The notes beneath the pieces are model-generated. The model saw only the letters and a list, made by a program, of their open reading frames with translations. It was not told the origin of the DNA and did not search any database. From positions 1-40,690 of the forward strand of contig CAJNOQ010000813.1 in NCBI GenBank assembly GCA_905250885.1: DNA of 40,690 bases, in the 5' to 3' direction. The stretch comes from Didymodactylos carnosus. Taxonomy: Eukaryota; Rotifera; Eurotatoria; Philodinida; Philodinidae. This document shows, in pieces, positions 11,187-23,253 of this stretch; the stretch's first letter is position 1, and each line of letters begins with the position of its first letter. A program made the position numbers and the translations under genes.

Positions 11187-14100
11187 AGTAGCTATCTTGA
11201 TTTTAAGTTAGAAAAAAGACATATGCTAAACGCCCAAACTTATCAGTTATTGTTCCAGCTATTTATTAGTGCTTATTTTGTTCTGGTCATTAGTAGTCTA
11301 AGCAGCGCCAATATAAAATAATCACACAGCGAGCATGAGAAATCGTGTGTACCATTGAAGACTCAATTTAGCTCTTTTTTCAGAGTTATGAAAATGATAA
11401 CTATTTTTTGAATTCGTTTAGGCTGCTAGAATTTGCTGGGTTAAGACGGAAGGTTTGTTTTATACATAGCACCTTGTCAGACCTTTGTACAACAATTTCA
11501 GCTTCTAAAACAAGCCGTTGTAGTTTCTAGATTAGATAACGGTTAATAAAGGTTGATAATGGGCATTTTAGTTAAGCACTGAGATAGAGTATGAATGATT
11601 CCTTTTAGGTCAGAGAGAACGTCTTGTTCTTCAACATTTTATGTATACGATCGATATTCATACATAGTTTCATTATTTGAAAAAACAATGCAGAGTAGGG
11701 ACAGCCATCAGAGATCGAAACAGATTAGTCAAATTTAACGCAAAGACCCAAAAAGCGAAATTTGCCAAAGGTTTTATTGATCTAATTCGATCCAAAAATG
11801 AAAGAAGTCGCATCATCTTTTGGAAAAACTTATTCTTCTCACAAATTCATTTGTAAAATCAAGTACTTTTCGTACTATTTTTAAAACTTAGGAGTGAAAT
11901 TGTTAACTCGAACAACTCGACGTCGAACCATGCTCTCAATACCGGAACGAAACATCTCCAGAAATAACCCATTATAGTCGTTCTTCCATGCAAAATCGGG
12001 TTGATTTTGCGTAACGTATGAATTTTCAATACAAATTAAAACAGTTTAGAGATTTTCACTGAGTTTCGGAAACTTTAAATGAAAACAATCATTGCCACGA
12101 GATTCAACAGGGTTGATTATCTATACTCCACATATCTTTGCGATTGCAACAAGTCGTTTCATGGCAGTCCTGTGACTCTCAGGAAATCCAATGTCATGCC
12201 TAAACGACTAAAACCATCTCGGCTCTCATTTTCTAGTAATTTCTGCACCGTCTACTCATGAAAAAACTCATTATATTTCTACTGAAGTTTTTTTCAGCCA
12301 TGAGCTCATTTTTTAAAGGTCTCATGAAAATCTCACCTCAAAAGAAGGTCCTTAGGCTCTTTTTTTTTCAAGTTTTGGATTTCGAATAGTTAGATCACAG
12401 ATCTGTAACGTTTTTCGATCGAAAGTTATTCAGAAAATAGTGGAAAGCATTCGTTTTTTTTAACCAACAATATGCTAAAGGGCGAGCTATATCATTCCTT
12501 AATAAAATAGAGATTAGATCGAAATAGAGATTAGATTAGATCAAAACGACGTAGATGATCGTACTGAGATATTTTTGTTTAATCAACCGTGCAATTAAGT
12601 AATGCTTGTATAGTGTTCTTTCAAATTCTATCTTCTATCAGCAATAGAAATCTTCTATGATACTTTCAAACAAAAGTTAGTAGAAGAAAGTATAACTGTC
12701 AATGTATATTCATGTGCTAATGGCTGTTTCTATTATATTTTCATTTATGAATCAAGATAATATTACTTGAGTTGATGACATATGTTTATCAGTAAATATA
12801 ACCGATGTTTTATATTCGATGACAGCATCACAAATTTAACTCAATCTCTTCTTTACCAAATTTTCCAATTATTTTGCGACGGTGCTATTTTTATGCACAT
12901 CTTTTTCCTTACTTTTGTTGGCTTTTTGCAATTATTTTGCACCTTTCCTAAACACAACAGTAGACAGTGACTTCACGTTACAATCGATTTTACAAAAAGT
13001 TTGTAAAATGTCGTTATTTCCTACTTAACATTTTTATAGCTTGACCAACGAACCAACATTTCTCAACAGACTTGACAAATACAGAAGACCACTTTTTTCG
13101 ACTCGATGCACATATCAGGACGATCACAGATTTTGAACGAATTTTGACGCTTTTCAGTTTTTAAAAGACAGCTTCAACAAGGTTTGCACAAAACACCATA
13201 AACTGCATAAAAAGAACTATATATCCATTATTGGACGATGAATAATATTTCAACATTCTGACCCCCGAGCCTACCTGTGCACTCGATCAAATCAACTAGA
13301 TCTGTTAATCATCAACTTAGATCTGTCTGTCTGGATGCACGACACTTTTTAACTTAAATATCGATAAAATAAAAACTCCTCCAAGGAATTTTCTACCTCG
13401 TGCATTTTTATTCAGTTTTTCGCCATCGAATTCCCACATTTTAACATTATGCGCGATTCAACATCAACAACACAAACATATTGTACGCAAGAATCCAAAA
13501 CTTTCTTTTATCTTTTTACTGCTTGTATGCGACAAAAATCACAACTTTAATTATATCATGTACGCGAGCAAATCTGTATTTTACCTTTTACTTTTAGTTC
13601 TCAACTATGAACGCAAGACATTTTTACAAAAAAAACTACGAAACACTGTACACGACTAATTTGTAATCTGTTTTTCTGCAAAATATTTATGCTTTTTATC
13701 ATGATCACATGTGGAGAGGTTCTAGAACGCATAAGGGATTAATCACCTAACTGCTAAGAAAATAAATAAAAATTGATGTTTTACTTAATAAATCTCCTAC
13801 ATTGAGTAATGATATCAGCCGCTGGTCAGTGTGTGATGTTGCTATTGTCAAAAAAATATTAAATATTTTAAAAATCTCAGTAGAAATATCCACACGTATC
13901 TTGTTTTATGAAATCATATTAATTTTACAACTTTTCTGTACCAGACCAGTGTACAGATCAGATTGTGTTCAGAATAGTCATAATGGAAAACTATTGCTGA
14001 CTGTGTGTTTGAAAATCAGCTACGAAAATGTTACAAATCAATAGAATAATTTGTTTAGTATACGATCTATTTGTAAATAATCAAAACAAAATTCCATCTT

Positions 14101-14275
14101 TCTACTGTCAGTAAAAATACAGATCTTAGAAATCACGAACAGTCATGAGAGCGCACTCATAAAAATACTAAAACGCTACATATTCTGTTATTATATCTTT
14201 TCAAGAAAAATTTGTCAAAATAAATAAAAATAAATAAATATGAACACTGGTAATATTGAAATTTAACCAACTGAG
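11187..14275. other. Gene-poor spacer between two minus-strand genes
   Basis: 3.1 kb of AT-rich sequence. It should hold the promoter of the small membrane-protein gene (near 11190-11400) and the 3' UTR of the TMEM245 homologue (near 14275). Short tandem motifs occur (AGATTAGAT-type around 12508-12542; CAATTATTTTGC at 12864 and 12927). The open frames at 12079-12261, 12782-12970 and 13802-14044 have no codon-pattern or splice support. No gene is called. Confidence 0.4.
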
Positions 14276-17200
14276 TCATTCATTCATCGGGATATCTGTA
14301 GTTTGTTGCTGTCGATCTTGAAATGTTTGTAGAATTTCAACCGGATGATCATCTCTTACATTTGGAACTATTTGCATTTTCAATTCATTTTCTGTACGAG
14401 TAAGTATAGTGTCAGACGCAATCATTGTTTCGTATAATTTAACGCCAACTAATAGACAGCATAAAACAATGGGTCCAATTAATGCACCTTCAAGACCACG
14501 ATAATAGACACCGCCAGCTATTGCTAAAGCCGTTAAATACTATATAAATAAAAACAAAAACAAATAAGTGAAGAATAGAATCAATGAGTTAGTGAGAGAG
14601 AGAATATTGATAGACTTGATGAATCGCTGAACTGGCGAGAAACTACATCAGAAGATAGCCCCATTTTTTGTGTAAAACAAGAGATTTTTTTTGCCATTTC
14701 TTGCCGCCATAGAAGTTCTGAGTTATTTCATAGTCAAAATTTGAATATGAAAATAGTTCTTTTCTATTTCCTTAATTTGAATTTTTTTCAGAGACCAAAT
14801 TTCATCTTCAACACCTGCGATTTTCGTCAAAACATATCTAAAGTGTTTACTCTTTAATGGCACATTCTCAAAAGTAGCCGCTTACATCCAATGGCTCTTA
14901 TATTTCATTGGTACCCGTGTTCATATCTCAAATAAATATCTGTTGCATGTTCAGAGTGTTTACCTGATGTCCTCCACCTTTCACTTCACTATAAATTGCT
15001 GTATCAACAAAATATGTCGGAGTTATTTGACAAATCAATAACAAGAGTGCTAATACTGGTTGTCTTTGCATTAACCATAAATCTAAGCATCCCGGTAATG
15101 ATGACCAATATGATTTAACACAAACAGCACATATTGCAGCAATGACTGATGGTAAAAAGACGATATTTACACCAAATATTGTGTGTATTAAGTATGTATA
15201 AATCCCGTAGAATGAAGCCATTTTTAACGATGCAACAAATACAGATGTTATTGAATCATTAACTGCTTTTCCAAGTTTAACATTATTAATACCACCTAAT
15301 TGATTAATCCATTGATTTGGTCGATAATAGTCATTTGAATGGGATAAGAGATAAAATAACAATGTAATATATACAACAAATGAAAATAAGAAATTAAATA
15401 ATACAAATCCACCATGAAACAACAGTGAAAGAATTGTGGACATAAATGTTAAAAATACATTCATATTAGACCATATAGAGTCAAATACAGACTTGAATAA
15501 ACCCAAATTATCTTTGACTAGATAATAAATATCATTCAAATGAATTGAAGTTAAATCGAAATCTTGTAAATTAAAAAGTAATAACTGCCAATTGAATTTT
15601 TTCGCTAAACTTGTCGGCACATTTTCTTCTTCAACAAGAGATGTTGTTGGAACAGACTGATGAAATAATATATTTGTTGATGTGCGATTATTAAGTGACG
15701 AAGTTGAAAATGATGATATTGTAATGTATGTGTACAAACGATCCCATAATTCTAAAACATTTTCTTCAATCTTCTTATTTGGTAAATTATCTTGACCAAA
15801 ATTTTGAACCTAAACGATAAATAGATATGAATAAATGAGCACAAAATAATAATAATAATGAACTGCTAACAACTTCTCTCAAATTGCTAGTCAAATATGA
15901 TCAGTAAATGAAAGCCAAACAAAAATAAGGATGCAACGCCCAGTAACTAAAATCAAGCAAATTATTCACTCTATTTCTATTTCAACTCAAAAGTACCTTA
16001 ACACTTATTTCATAGTGAACCAAGTATGAATAGAATATATTGACAGATTATTCATAAAATTTGCTAAAAAGATAGTATTCAATCTTTTAAGTTTATCATC
16101 AGTCTTATTATGAAAGAAAAGAGGAGATTATTACAATTGAAAAATTTAAGCAAAAACGTGCAATAAGAACAATTGAGTAAGGTGTATATGTAATATCTGA
16201 CAACTCCAACTATGCTACTTTATTAATTACACGCATATAGACTGCTTCTCCCTTTTTTGTTTGAAATGGTAAACAGCATCTAGGTTCTTGTACAATTGGT
16301 TGAATTTTTGCTACCTAGAAACATTGCATGCGCTTATGTGATTATGATATGATCGTCAGATAGTTCATTGTCTACTTAAGATATGTACCTGATTTGCTAA
16401 AAATCGTCTTCCATAAAGATAAAAATTATTGACAGCTGTATCAACTAACTGATTCATATGTTCTTTTTCCGGTAATAAATATTGGAATGTTGGCTGTAAT
16501 ACAACGGTTTCATTGACTAAATTACCAGTTAATTTAATCATATGTAAACTTTCTCGATGAATCTAAAACATAATAAGATAGAATAATAACTTTATTTTAT
16601 AAATCCTTTCCCGTAATAGAAGCTGCCGGGGCTTCTAAACTATCCAGGCGTTCAAACTTTTTAGGGAGGGCAACTATTACGATTTTCGTACAAAAATTTC
16701 CAGAAAAAGAAGAGTTGGAATTTCGATGCTCTTCCCTTTCTAATCACGGTAATCTCAATTAATCTGAAAAAAATCTTTTTTGAGATTAAAAATGTAAATT
16801 TTATTCGTGTCCTTTTTTTTCCTTCCCATCATCGATCGTTTGTTCCTAAATGAGATTAATGAACTGTTTCGTCTAGGCCTGTTCAATATTGATCGAATGT
16901 GTCGTTTAAAAAATTTGAATTATTTTTTGGACGTAATAGAAGCCATGGGGCTTCTAATACACCTTCCACATCGATTCCCCCAGAGGGAGCTTCTATTACG
17001 AGTGTGAGAGGTGAGGGGGTATATTCTACTAGAGAAAATTTTTTCGGTGACTAATAACGAAAGTTCCGAACATCGCCTCTGACTAGGAACTAATTGCTGG
17101 TTCGTTCATTATTGAGTAGTCAATTATTCTTCGAAAACTGACCAGTCCTTAACTAGTACATAAATAAGTTAAAGAAAGACAACTAGCTAGCCAGTGACTG

Positions 17201-20141
17201 AAGATACTTGAACTAGTCGAAAATATTTTATTTTTATCTTATCTGTTCATCCGTTTTTAGTTTGTATGGGAAAGGACTTGAAGAAGAATGTACGAGTTGC
17301 ACTCTCCCACCTGTATAGCAAGTACGACTGCTCCAAATAATACTGTTATTAACAATGTAAAAATAATAAATGCACTAATTAAATAATCAATTGATTCTTG
17401 CAAACAATAATTTAATTTCTTGTCACCTTTGAGAAATAAACGAAATAAACCGTGTGATGGAGATGGAGCAAATACTTCTTGTCTAAAAAAAAAAAGTAAC
17501 AGTTCAATAATCGTAATAATTTATACTAGTTTTTTTATTTACCTTCTTTTCACAAATAAGTGTATCTTGTTCATTAAATTGTTTATTTGTGTCTGTGATC
17601 TAATAAATGTGTACGTTCTATAAAATAACCACTTGATAAGTCTAAAGGTTATGAAAAACACAGGTATTGGTAATAAATAATAATAAAGTAAATATATTTT
17701 CACAGCAATGAATGTCCATAATAAGAATTTAAAATAACGATCTGTCACATTTTTCGGTTCATCTTTATCTGTCACAGATTTAGATTCATATTTAGAAAGA
17801 TGATCTCGACATTTGGAAATTAATTCAACGACACGATTAGCACTTGTTTGAATCAAAGATGTTTTACGAACACGATCTGATTTATTAACAACTAGAAAAT
17901 GAAAAATTGTCTCTAGAATAAACAGGGATCAAAGATCATATTTCACTAACCATCTTCATTTTGATCATCATCGAAAGTTTTCGTGTCATATGATGGTGTA
18001 CCTTAAATTTAAACAGAAAGAAACTTGAGATATAAGAAAATCAACATATTCAGATAACATAAACCATATCTCAAGCATATTGGAGTACAAAATTAAAATC
18101 AAATAAATTAATTATTAAATTTTTTTAACTCTGATGATGAATCGTGGAATCGAAAGATTCGATTAAAATTAATTAATAAAATAAAATAACAAAGGAATTC
18201 AGTTGTAATCAGTAATAAAACAGAAACTTTTAAAATCAAATACCCTAATACATTCTCGCAGAAATCATATACCTTTGCCAAGTGACAGACACTCCTTTTT
18301 TGTCTCATACCTTTGATTTAGCTATAACGATTTTTTATGCTCTCTTTTTCTTCAGGTTTCACAAGTGTGATAAATTTTTGTTTTTCACACGGTCCAGAAT
18401 AGACGGTTTTGAATCAATGGCAATAAACCTGAAGCCCTTTTTGATACTGATCGCGAATTGGATATCCATTGCTAACACTGTCTTACAAGGACCATTTAGT
18501 AGCAAGCTGATCTTTTGATATTCATTCAAAACTTCAGCATGAAGAGATTCTGCATAGGTTCAGTTTTTAACGTGAATCGAGTTAAACATGTGAAAAAGTT
18601 TTGTGAAATAAACAAGTGTAATGAAATAAATTCTCCGTTAGCGTATCATCGATTATCTTCGATACGAACTTGAATTGTGTAATTTTCCACTAATAAAAAA
18701 ATCTTTTACTTGATTTATTGCGACAACTCATAGAATTTCTACTAGTATTTGTTTACCTGGGTAATATATACTCACGATTATTTGCTTCATTAACACTGCT
18801 CTTGTTTCTCTTTGATTCAATATCAAACTTTTCGTGTACATCAGCGATAAATCCAATTACGATGAGTGTGAATGTGAGAATAAGAAACAATAGTCTGTAT
18901 GTCTGAGATATGTACTGCGAAATATAGAGAAAAAATATTATCCATAAAGGAATAGCTAATAGATTTAATATTTTTTTAATTATATAGTTTTCTTCGTTAT
19001 ACAGACAAATAACAGCACATAAATAACCACACAACAGTGTTATGATCCATTGAGATTCAAAATATTCTTGTATCAAACTCAATTTGAGTATGATTTCGTA
19101 TAGAAATGCTTTCAGTCCGGAATAGATATCCATTTTGGCAACGTTTAATATCGGTAATAGAATAAAGATGAATAAAATTGGTTTCCATTTTTGTATAGCT
19201 AATGGTCCCAAATAATTTGATAATGTATCGAGTGTTTGATATGGTACTATAATTGTAACACCGGTAATTAATAAATGATTATTAACTTCAAACTGTTTTA
19301 AGTACTGTCGTGTTATTTTCGTCAATGTCTTTTTAAATGGAAATAAAAAAGCACCGGTTAATATTGCCCATAATATTGGTCTCAGAAATGCTTCCAAAAT
19401 ATAAAAGGCTAATACAGCACAACTACAACATAAAATTATAAACAATACAGCCGCACCGTTGTAGAATGCTGTTTTAAACGCTTTCTCTCGCTGACTAAAC
19501 AACGTCACACGGTTTAATACATGTGTCCATGATGAACTTAATGGTGGTTGTCCATCATGATTACTTGACTTTCTAGTTGATAATGGAACACAATAATTGT
19601 TAAACAGTGATCCTTCTTGATCATTTGAACCATCTAAAAGGAAAATAACGATGAATCGAAGGAGCTTTAGATTTCTGACTAGAGCCCTGCAGGATTGAGT
19701 TTTTCGTCCCGATTCCATCCGATAGAGTAAAATCCTATCCTGATTCCGAAAAATTCTTTTCTCCAATTCCGATCCCGTTAAATCCCGAAAATTTTGTGAT
19801 AATGAAACATAATTTCAATAAATTGGAAAAAGAAATATCTTGATCCCGTAAACTTCTTTCCTCCAGTCCCAATCCTGTATGGCTCTAATTCTGACTCTCA
19901 TATGATGACGTGTCAGCTTTATAAGAAATTTCCTCTTCTGTACTTTGCCATCGTCCAGCTTTTTTGATCAATCTTCTCAAGACAAACTACAACTCGATGC
20001 ATACGTTTGAAAGAATCGTCGAAGAGAGCTGATGCAAATGTACAGCGAAAGGTACGTACTTCAAAACTACACACCTTGCAACTCATTTTCTTCTTCAGTC
20101 GTTCTCACAGACCATGTTTGTCTTCGTTGTCGTGAGACCAT
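14276..20141 (-). CDS. TMEM245: TMEM245 homologue (multi-pass membrane protein, AI-2E transporter-like), complete
   Basis: Nine minus-strand exons: 20141-20075, 19633-18776, 18001-17951, 17891-17543, 17482-17311, 16562-16389, 16314-16231, 15809-14964, 14539-14276; phases are consistent throughout, total 954 aa (human protein about 880). TAA directly precedes the ATG in frame. Family signatures seen: the N-terminal block AFYNGAAVLFIILCCSCAVL followed by ILEAFLRPILWAILTGAF with PFKKTLT, the ELWDRLY segment at the start of exon 8, and the C-terminal [31 protein letters not shown] block. At least ten hydrophobic helices are visible: several in exon 2, a pair in exon 4, one in exon 5, several in exon 8 and one in exon 9. 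TMEM245 is an integral membrane protein related to bacterial AI-2E exporters; its substrate is not established. The donor of exon 7 (16231) is the least certain. Introns carry a hAT-like MITE (19680-19887) and another repeat element (16612-17000). The 5' end faces CFAP91. Confidence 0.93.
16612..17000. mobile_element. Inverted-repeat element with three copies of CGTAATAGAAGC, in TMEM245 intron
   Basis: CGTAATAGAAGC at 16612-16623 and its reverse complement GCTTCTATTACG at 16989-17000 bound a ~389-bp segment. A third direct copy occurs internally at 16932. Two of the copies sit in small palindromes (AGAAGC..GGGGCTTCT). It lies in the ~0.75-kb intron between exons 5 and 6. No clear target-site duplication and no coding frame were seen; a short non-autonomous element is the best reading. 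Confidence 0.5.
19680..19887. mobile_element. hAT-like MITE, 208 bp, with 8-bp target-site duplication
   Basis: Ends are TAGAGCCCTGCAGGATTG (19680-19697) and the inverse of TAGAGCCATACAGGATTG (19870-19887), an 18-bp TIR with two mismatches. It is flanked by TTTCTGAC (19672-19679) and ATTCTGAC (19888-19895), an 8-bp duplication with one mismatch, the length made by hAT transposases. The interior repeats degenerate ATTCC/ATCCC units. It sits in intron 1 of the TMEM245 homologue, just 38 bp upstream of exon 2's acceptor. No transposase. Confidence 0.78.
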
Positions 20142-20895
20142 TTATTAGAGAGATTGAATAATTCATGTAAGCTTAATCTGAAGAAACAACAATATCAAAA
20201 GAAATAACGTTACTGTCGTTTTTATCCAACACTTCAAAGGACTAAATGGTGAATTAATCAGTGAATTACATATTTGATATTATCTGTCACCAAACACATT
20301 CCTCATAACATCTTCGTCAACCTATCACAAATTATACTGATTCTTCCATAATCAAAGTTATGGAACGTCTGACTTCTTCCGAACAATTTTTGAACGAATA
20401 ATCTTAGCGTTAAAAGTTATCGTGTAAATAGTTTAGGTTAAATCAACCGCAGTAAGTCTCAATAATTATTGATCCCTATAGGAACCATTTTCTCATCATG
20501 TCCTGTTTTTCTGAAGACCGGTAGTTTAGTTGGTCATGTTGTGCCATGAATGCATCATCAATACTTTAACATCTTCTTTAAATTAATTAGAGTCAGTTAA
20601 ATAACACTAGCTTTTGTCCTACAATCAATAATCACCTGATCGAAGAGTTTTAAGCAAAAGCACAGATGACACACATTGAACAGTCCATATCATTTAATTT
20701 TGAAAATCTTTCAAGTCTAAAATAAAATCCATGTATATAATAAAATAAGTAAAAAACAAGCAACATTTACTATTTCTCACTTATTGCAATTGAAGAAAAC
20801 GTATGAAAGTAGATAAGAGGTAGATATAAGAGAAAAGTATACGGATATATCTCAATAGATTTTTATACTTATAACAGCACGCATAGTGAAAATAT

Positions 20896-21088
20896 AGAGT
20901 AATGTGGGGCAATCCGGTAATCCGCTTTTAAGATCGTTATCCTGAGAGCGTTGAAGACGATTTTTCACAGGCAGATAGCTAAGAGTCCTTCTTATATCGC
21001 AGCGAAAGTGCATAAAAAAAATAACAAAGATTTTCCAAAAACACTTACAAGGATACAAAAAAATTACTGAATTGCTCCACATTACTCT
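20896..21088. mobile_element. 193-bp MITE with ~26-bp TIRs and TA/AATAT target duplication
   Basis: AGAGTAATGTGGGGCAAT at 20896 and the inverse of AGAGTAATGTGGAGCAAT at the right end form TIRs that extend weakly for a few more bases (CCGGTAAT versus TCAGTAAT). Both ends are flanked by AATAT (20891-20895 and 21089-21093). If the ends are placed one base in, the flanks are TA dinucleotides, as for Tc1/mariner-type elements. No coding capacity. It lies in the TMEM245-CFAP91 spacer. Confidence 0.72.
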
Positions 21089-21783
21089 AATATTAGATAA
21101 TCTCTTCCATCGTAGCAGAAAATGATGAGTGCTTTCTCAATTCATACTATAGATACGCTAAATCCATAAGAGAACATTTAAAATTTCTGTTTCGTGCATC
21201 ATCCCATTACAATACGTGAAATACGACAACAAACATAAAGGTGGAATAATTCCAAAACAGTACCATTTAAGCCAAATACAAACAATTAACTAATATTTTT
21301 TATTTTGATCATTGAGTTTTATCCGTTCGTGATATTTCGGGGTTTGACACTGTGCCGAAACGTTTGAAGCCATCAAGGATGATTACATCTTGATAACTTA
21401 CAAAACTGGTGGAGAGACTGCTTAGCTACCGATCGAATCAATCAAGTTTTTGAACAAGAATACAATAGACCTTTTTGTATTCATACCAATGAATTAATCA
21501 GTATCTTTCTGAATGACAAAAGCAGATGTCTCAACATATAGTATGGCATTTTCTCTAAACATTTATAAGTTTTTTTGATTAATCTTTTGCGAAATAAAGT
21601 GGAACAAGTTGTTGGCGAAAAGACTATACGATATCATGGAAAATGATTTTGTACAACAGCAGGAAAAATGTCAGACAACTTTCACTCCATTGGACAATTT
21701 TAACCAATGAGACGTGATACTACGGTTACGGTTGTAGAATTTATTTTTCCCATAGTCGAAGCTCGTCTCCGGCGACATCCCAG

Positions 21784-21913
21784 AACTCAATTTGAGTATG
21801 ATTTCGTACAAGAATGCTTTCAGTCCAGAATAGATATCCATTTTGACAATGTTTCGTATCGATAGGACAATAAAGATGAACTAGAATCGGTTTCCATTTT
21901 TTTATAGCTAATG
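21784..21913 (-). pseudogene. Duplicated fragment of TMEM245 exon 2
   Basis: About 130 bp here match 19076-19204, the interior of TMEM245 exon 2, at roughly 88% identity (by eye), in the same orientation. Homology stops abruptly at both sides, inside the source exon and away from splice sites. The copy contains at least one length change (an extra base near 21882), so the source reading frame is broken. It is 1.6 kb upstream of the TMEM245 start codon and only about 45 bp from a long hairpin. It is therefore a dead DNA-level duplicate, not an alternative exon. Confidence 0.8.
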
Positions 21914-21957
21914 CAGGGTATAGTAAAGCAAGGTTTGTTCGTTCGAAAACCTACTGC

Positions 21958-22397
21958 GTTTACATCACTTTATCCTAACAGTTCGAGAGTAATAGGACTA
22001 GTACAACTCGATCATGGACTCCTAGATCTGTGTGGATCACATTTTCCAGCAGAATCGACGTTTTCTGGGCATTTTCATCAGTTTTTAGCGAAACATTTTC
22101 ATGAGCTAATATCGACAGATTACAGTATACATGCAGCGCTGCAAAATTCCTAACGGACACAAAGTTTCAAAATGTTAAGCACATTCTCAGGAGAATTTTT
22201 AAAAACATCCTTTTTTCTGAAAAGCAGGCCGCTCCACATATAGACTGTAATCTGACGATACCAGCTCATGAAAATGCCTAGAAAAGGTCGGTTCTGCTGG
22301 TTGTTTTAAAATCTTTTAAACGTGATATTCGTCACCAGGAGCTCGAGTTGTACTAGTCCTATTACTCTCGAACTATTGAGATAAAATAAATGTAAAC
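21958..22397. repeat. Long imperfect inverted repeat (~185/175-bp arms, ~80-bp loop)
   Basis: 21958-22142 pairs with 22223-22397 in antiparallel fashion along nearly the whole arm length. Perfect runs include AGTTCGAGAGTAATAGGACT (continuing through AGTACAACTCGA) and CAGATTACAGT. The left arm carries an extra ~24 bases next to a repeated CATTTTCAT, apparently a small tandem duplication. If transcribed, either strand would fold into a long hairpin. It may be a foldback transposon or an inverted duplication; no target-site duplication was identified and neither arm codes for a recognised protein. Confidence 0.75.
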
Positions 22398-22444
22398 TCT
22401 GATACACTTTCAAAAGAATCACCCTCAAATAATTGCAACCCAAC

Positions 22445-23253
22445 CCAGCGGAAAGACGTCTTACAAGATCTTATAAGATCTGACGATTTCTTATGCAATC
22501 TTGCTGCAAGATCTTTTGGCAAGAATCCTAAGATCATGTATGATCTTGCGAAATCTTGTAACTTCTTGTTGTAAGATCTTACAAGATCAGCTTATAAGAA
22601 ATCTTAAGATCTTGTAACAAGAAGTTATATGATCTTGCAAGATCTTGTCAGTTCTTATCACAAGATCATACGATTTCTTGTTACAAGATCTTATAGGATC
22701 TTACAAGAAGCGATGACTCATTCTTACCACATAAATTTTGCAACGATATATAGTATATATAAAATATAGTTCCTATGATGAAACTTAGAATTTTTTCTTT
22801 CTCCAACTGCACACATTAGCTGAGCACAAATAAAGTGCATGGCTATAAGAAACGTGGTTAGACACGTTACTCAGGACGTCAGGGTCCTTCCTATGCTCGA
22901 AAAGATTATGAAAAGAAAAAAGCTGTTTTTTTAAAGAGGGTCTGTAGGGAAGCTATAGTACAGAATCAGAGACATAATCTTATATGATCTTATGAAATCT
23001 TTCAAGATCTCGTCACTTCTTGCACGATCTTATCGCCAGATCTTACAAGGTCATACAAGATCTTGCAGTAAGAAAAATCTTGTGAAATCTTATAAGATTC
23101 TTGAACCAAGGTTCTTGTGGAATCTTGTAAGATCTTGTAAGATTTTCATATGATCTTGTAAGATCTTGTGAAATCTTGTGGTATCTTATAATATGATCCT
23201 ACAAGATCTTGTATGAACGTACAAGATCATATTTCCAGATTCTTCGCCCTGGG
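22445..23253. repeat. ~0.8-kb element of degenerate 10-bp units (TTRYAAGATC type) with hAT-like ends
   Basis: 22455-22710 and 22975-23240 are built from units such as TTACAAGATC, TTGTAAGATC, TTGTGAAATC and TTATAAGATC, placed mostly 10 bp apart with some 13-bp steps. The two blocks are separated by ~265 bp of unrelated sequence. Candidate ends: CCAGCGGAAAGA at 22445 and, inverted, CCCAGGGCGAAGA ending at 23253. The flanks are AACCCAAC (22437-22444) and AACCTAAC (23254-23261), an 8-bp near-duplication. This fits a non-autonomous hAT-type element whose interior is a helically phased repeat; the TIR match is short and imperfect. Confidence 0.6.

Noticed and set aside
12508-12542. AGATTAGATTAGATC-type short tandem, also inverted at 26484-26502
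   Set aside because: Too few units, and not a known animal telomere repeat; treated as a simple microsatellite.
21911-22153. Overlapping open frames on both strands
   Set aside because: They fall within the left arm of the long hairpin and have no protein family features.
22445-23253. CRISPR-like regular array
   Set aside because: Units are 10 bp, degenerate and without unique spacers, in an intron-containing animal genome.
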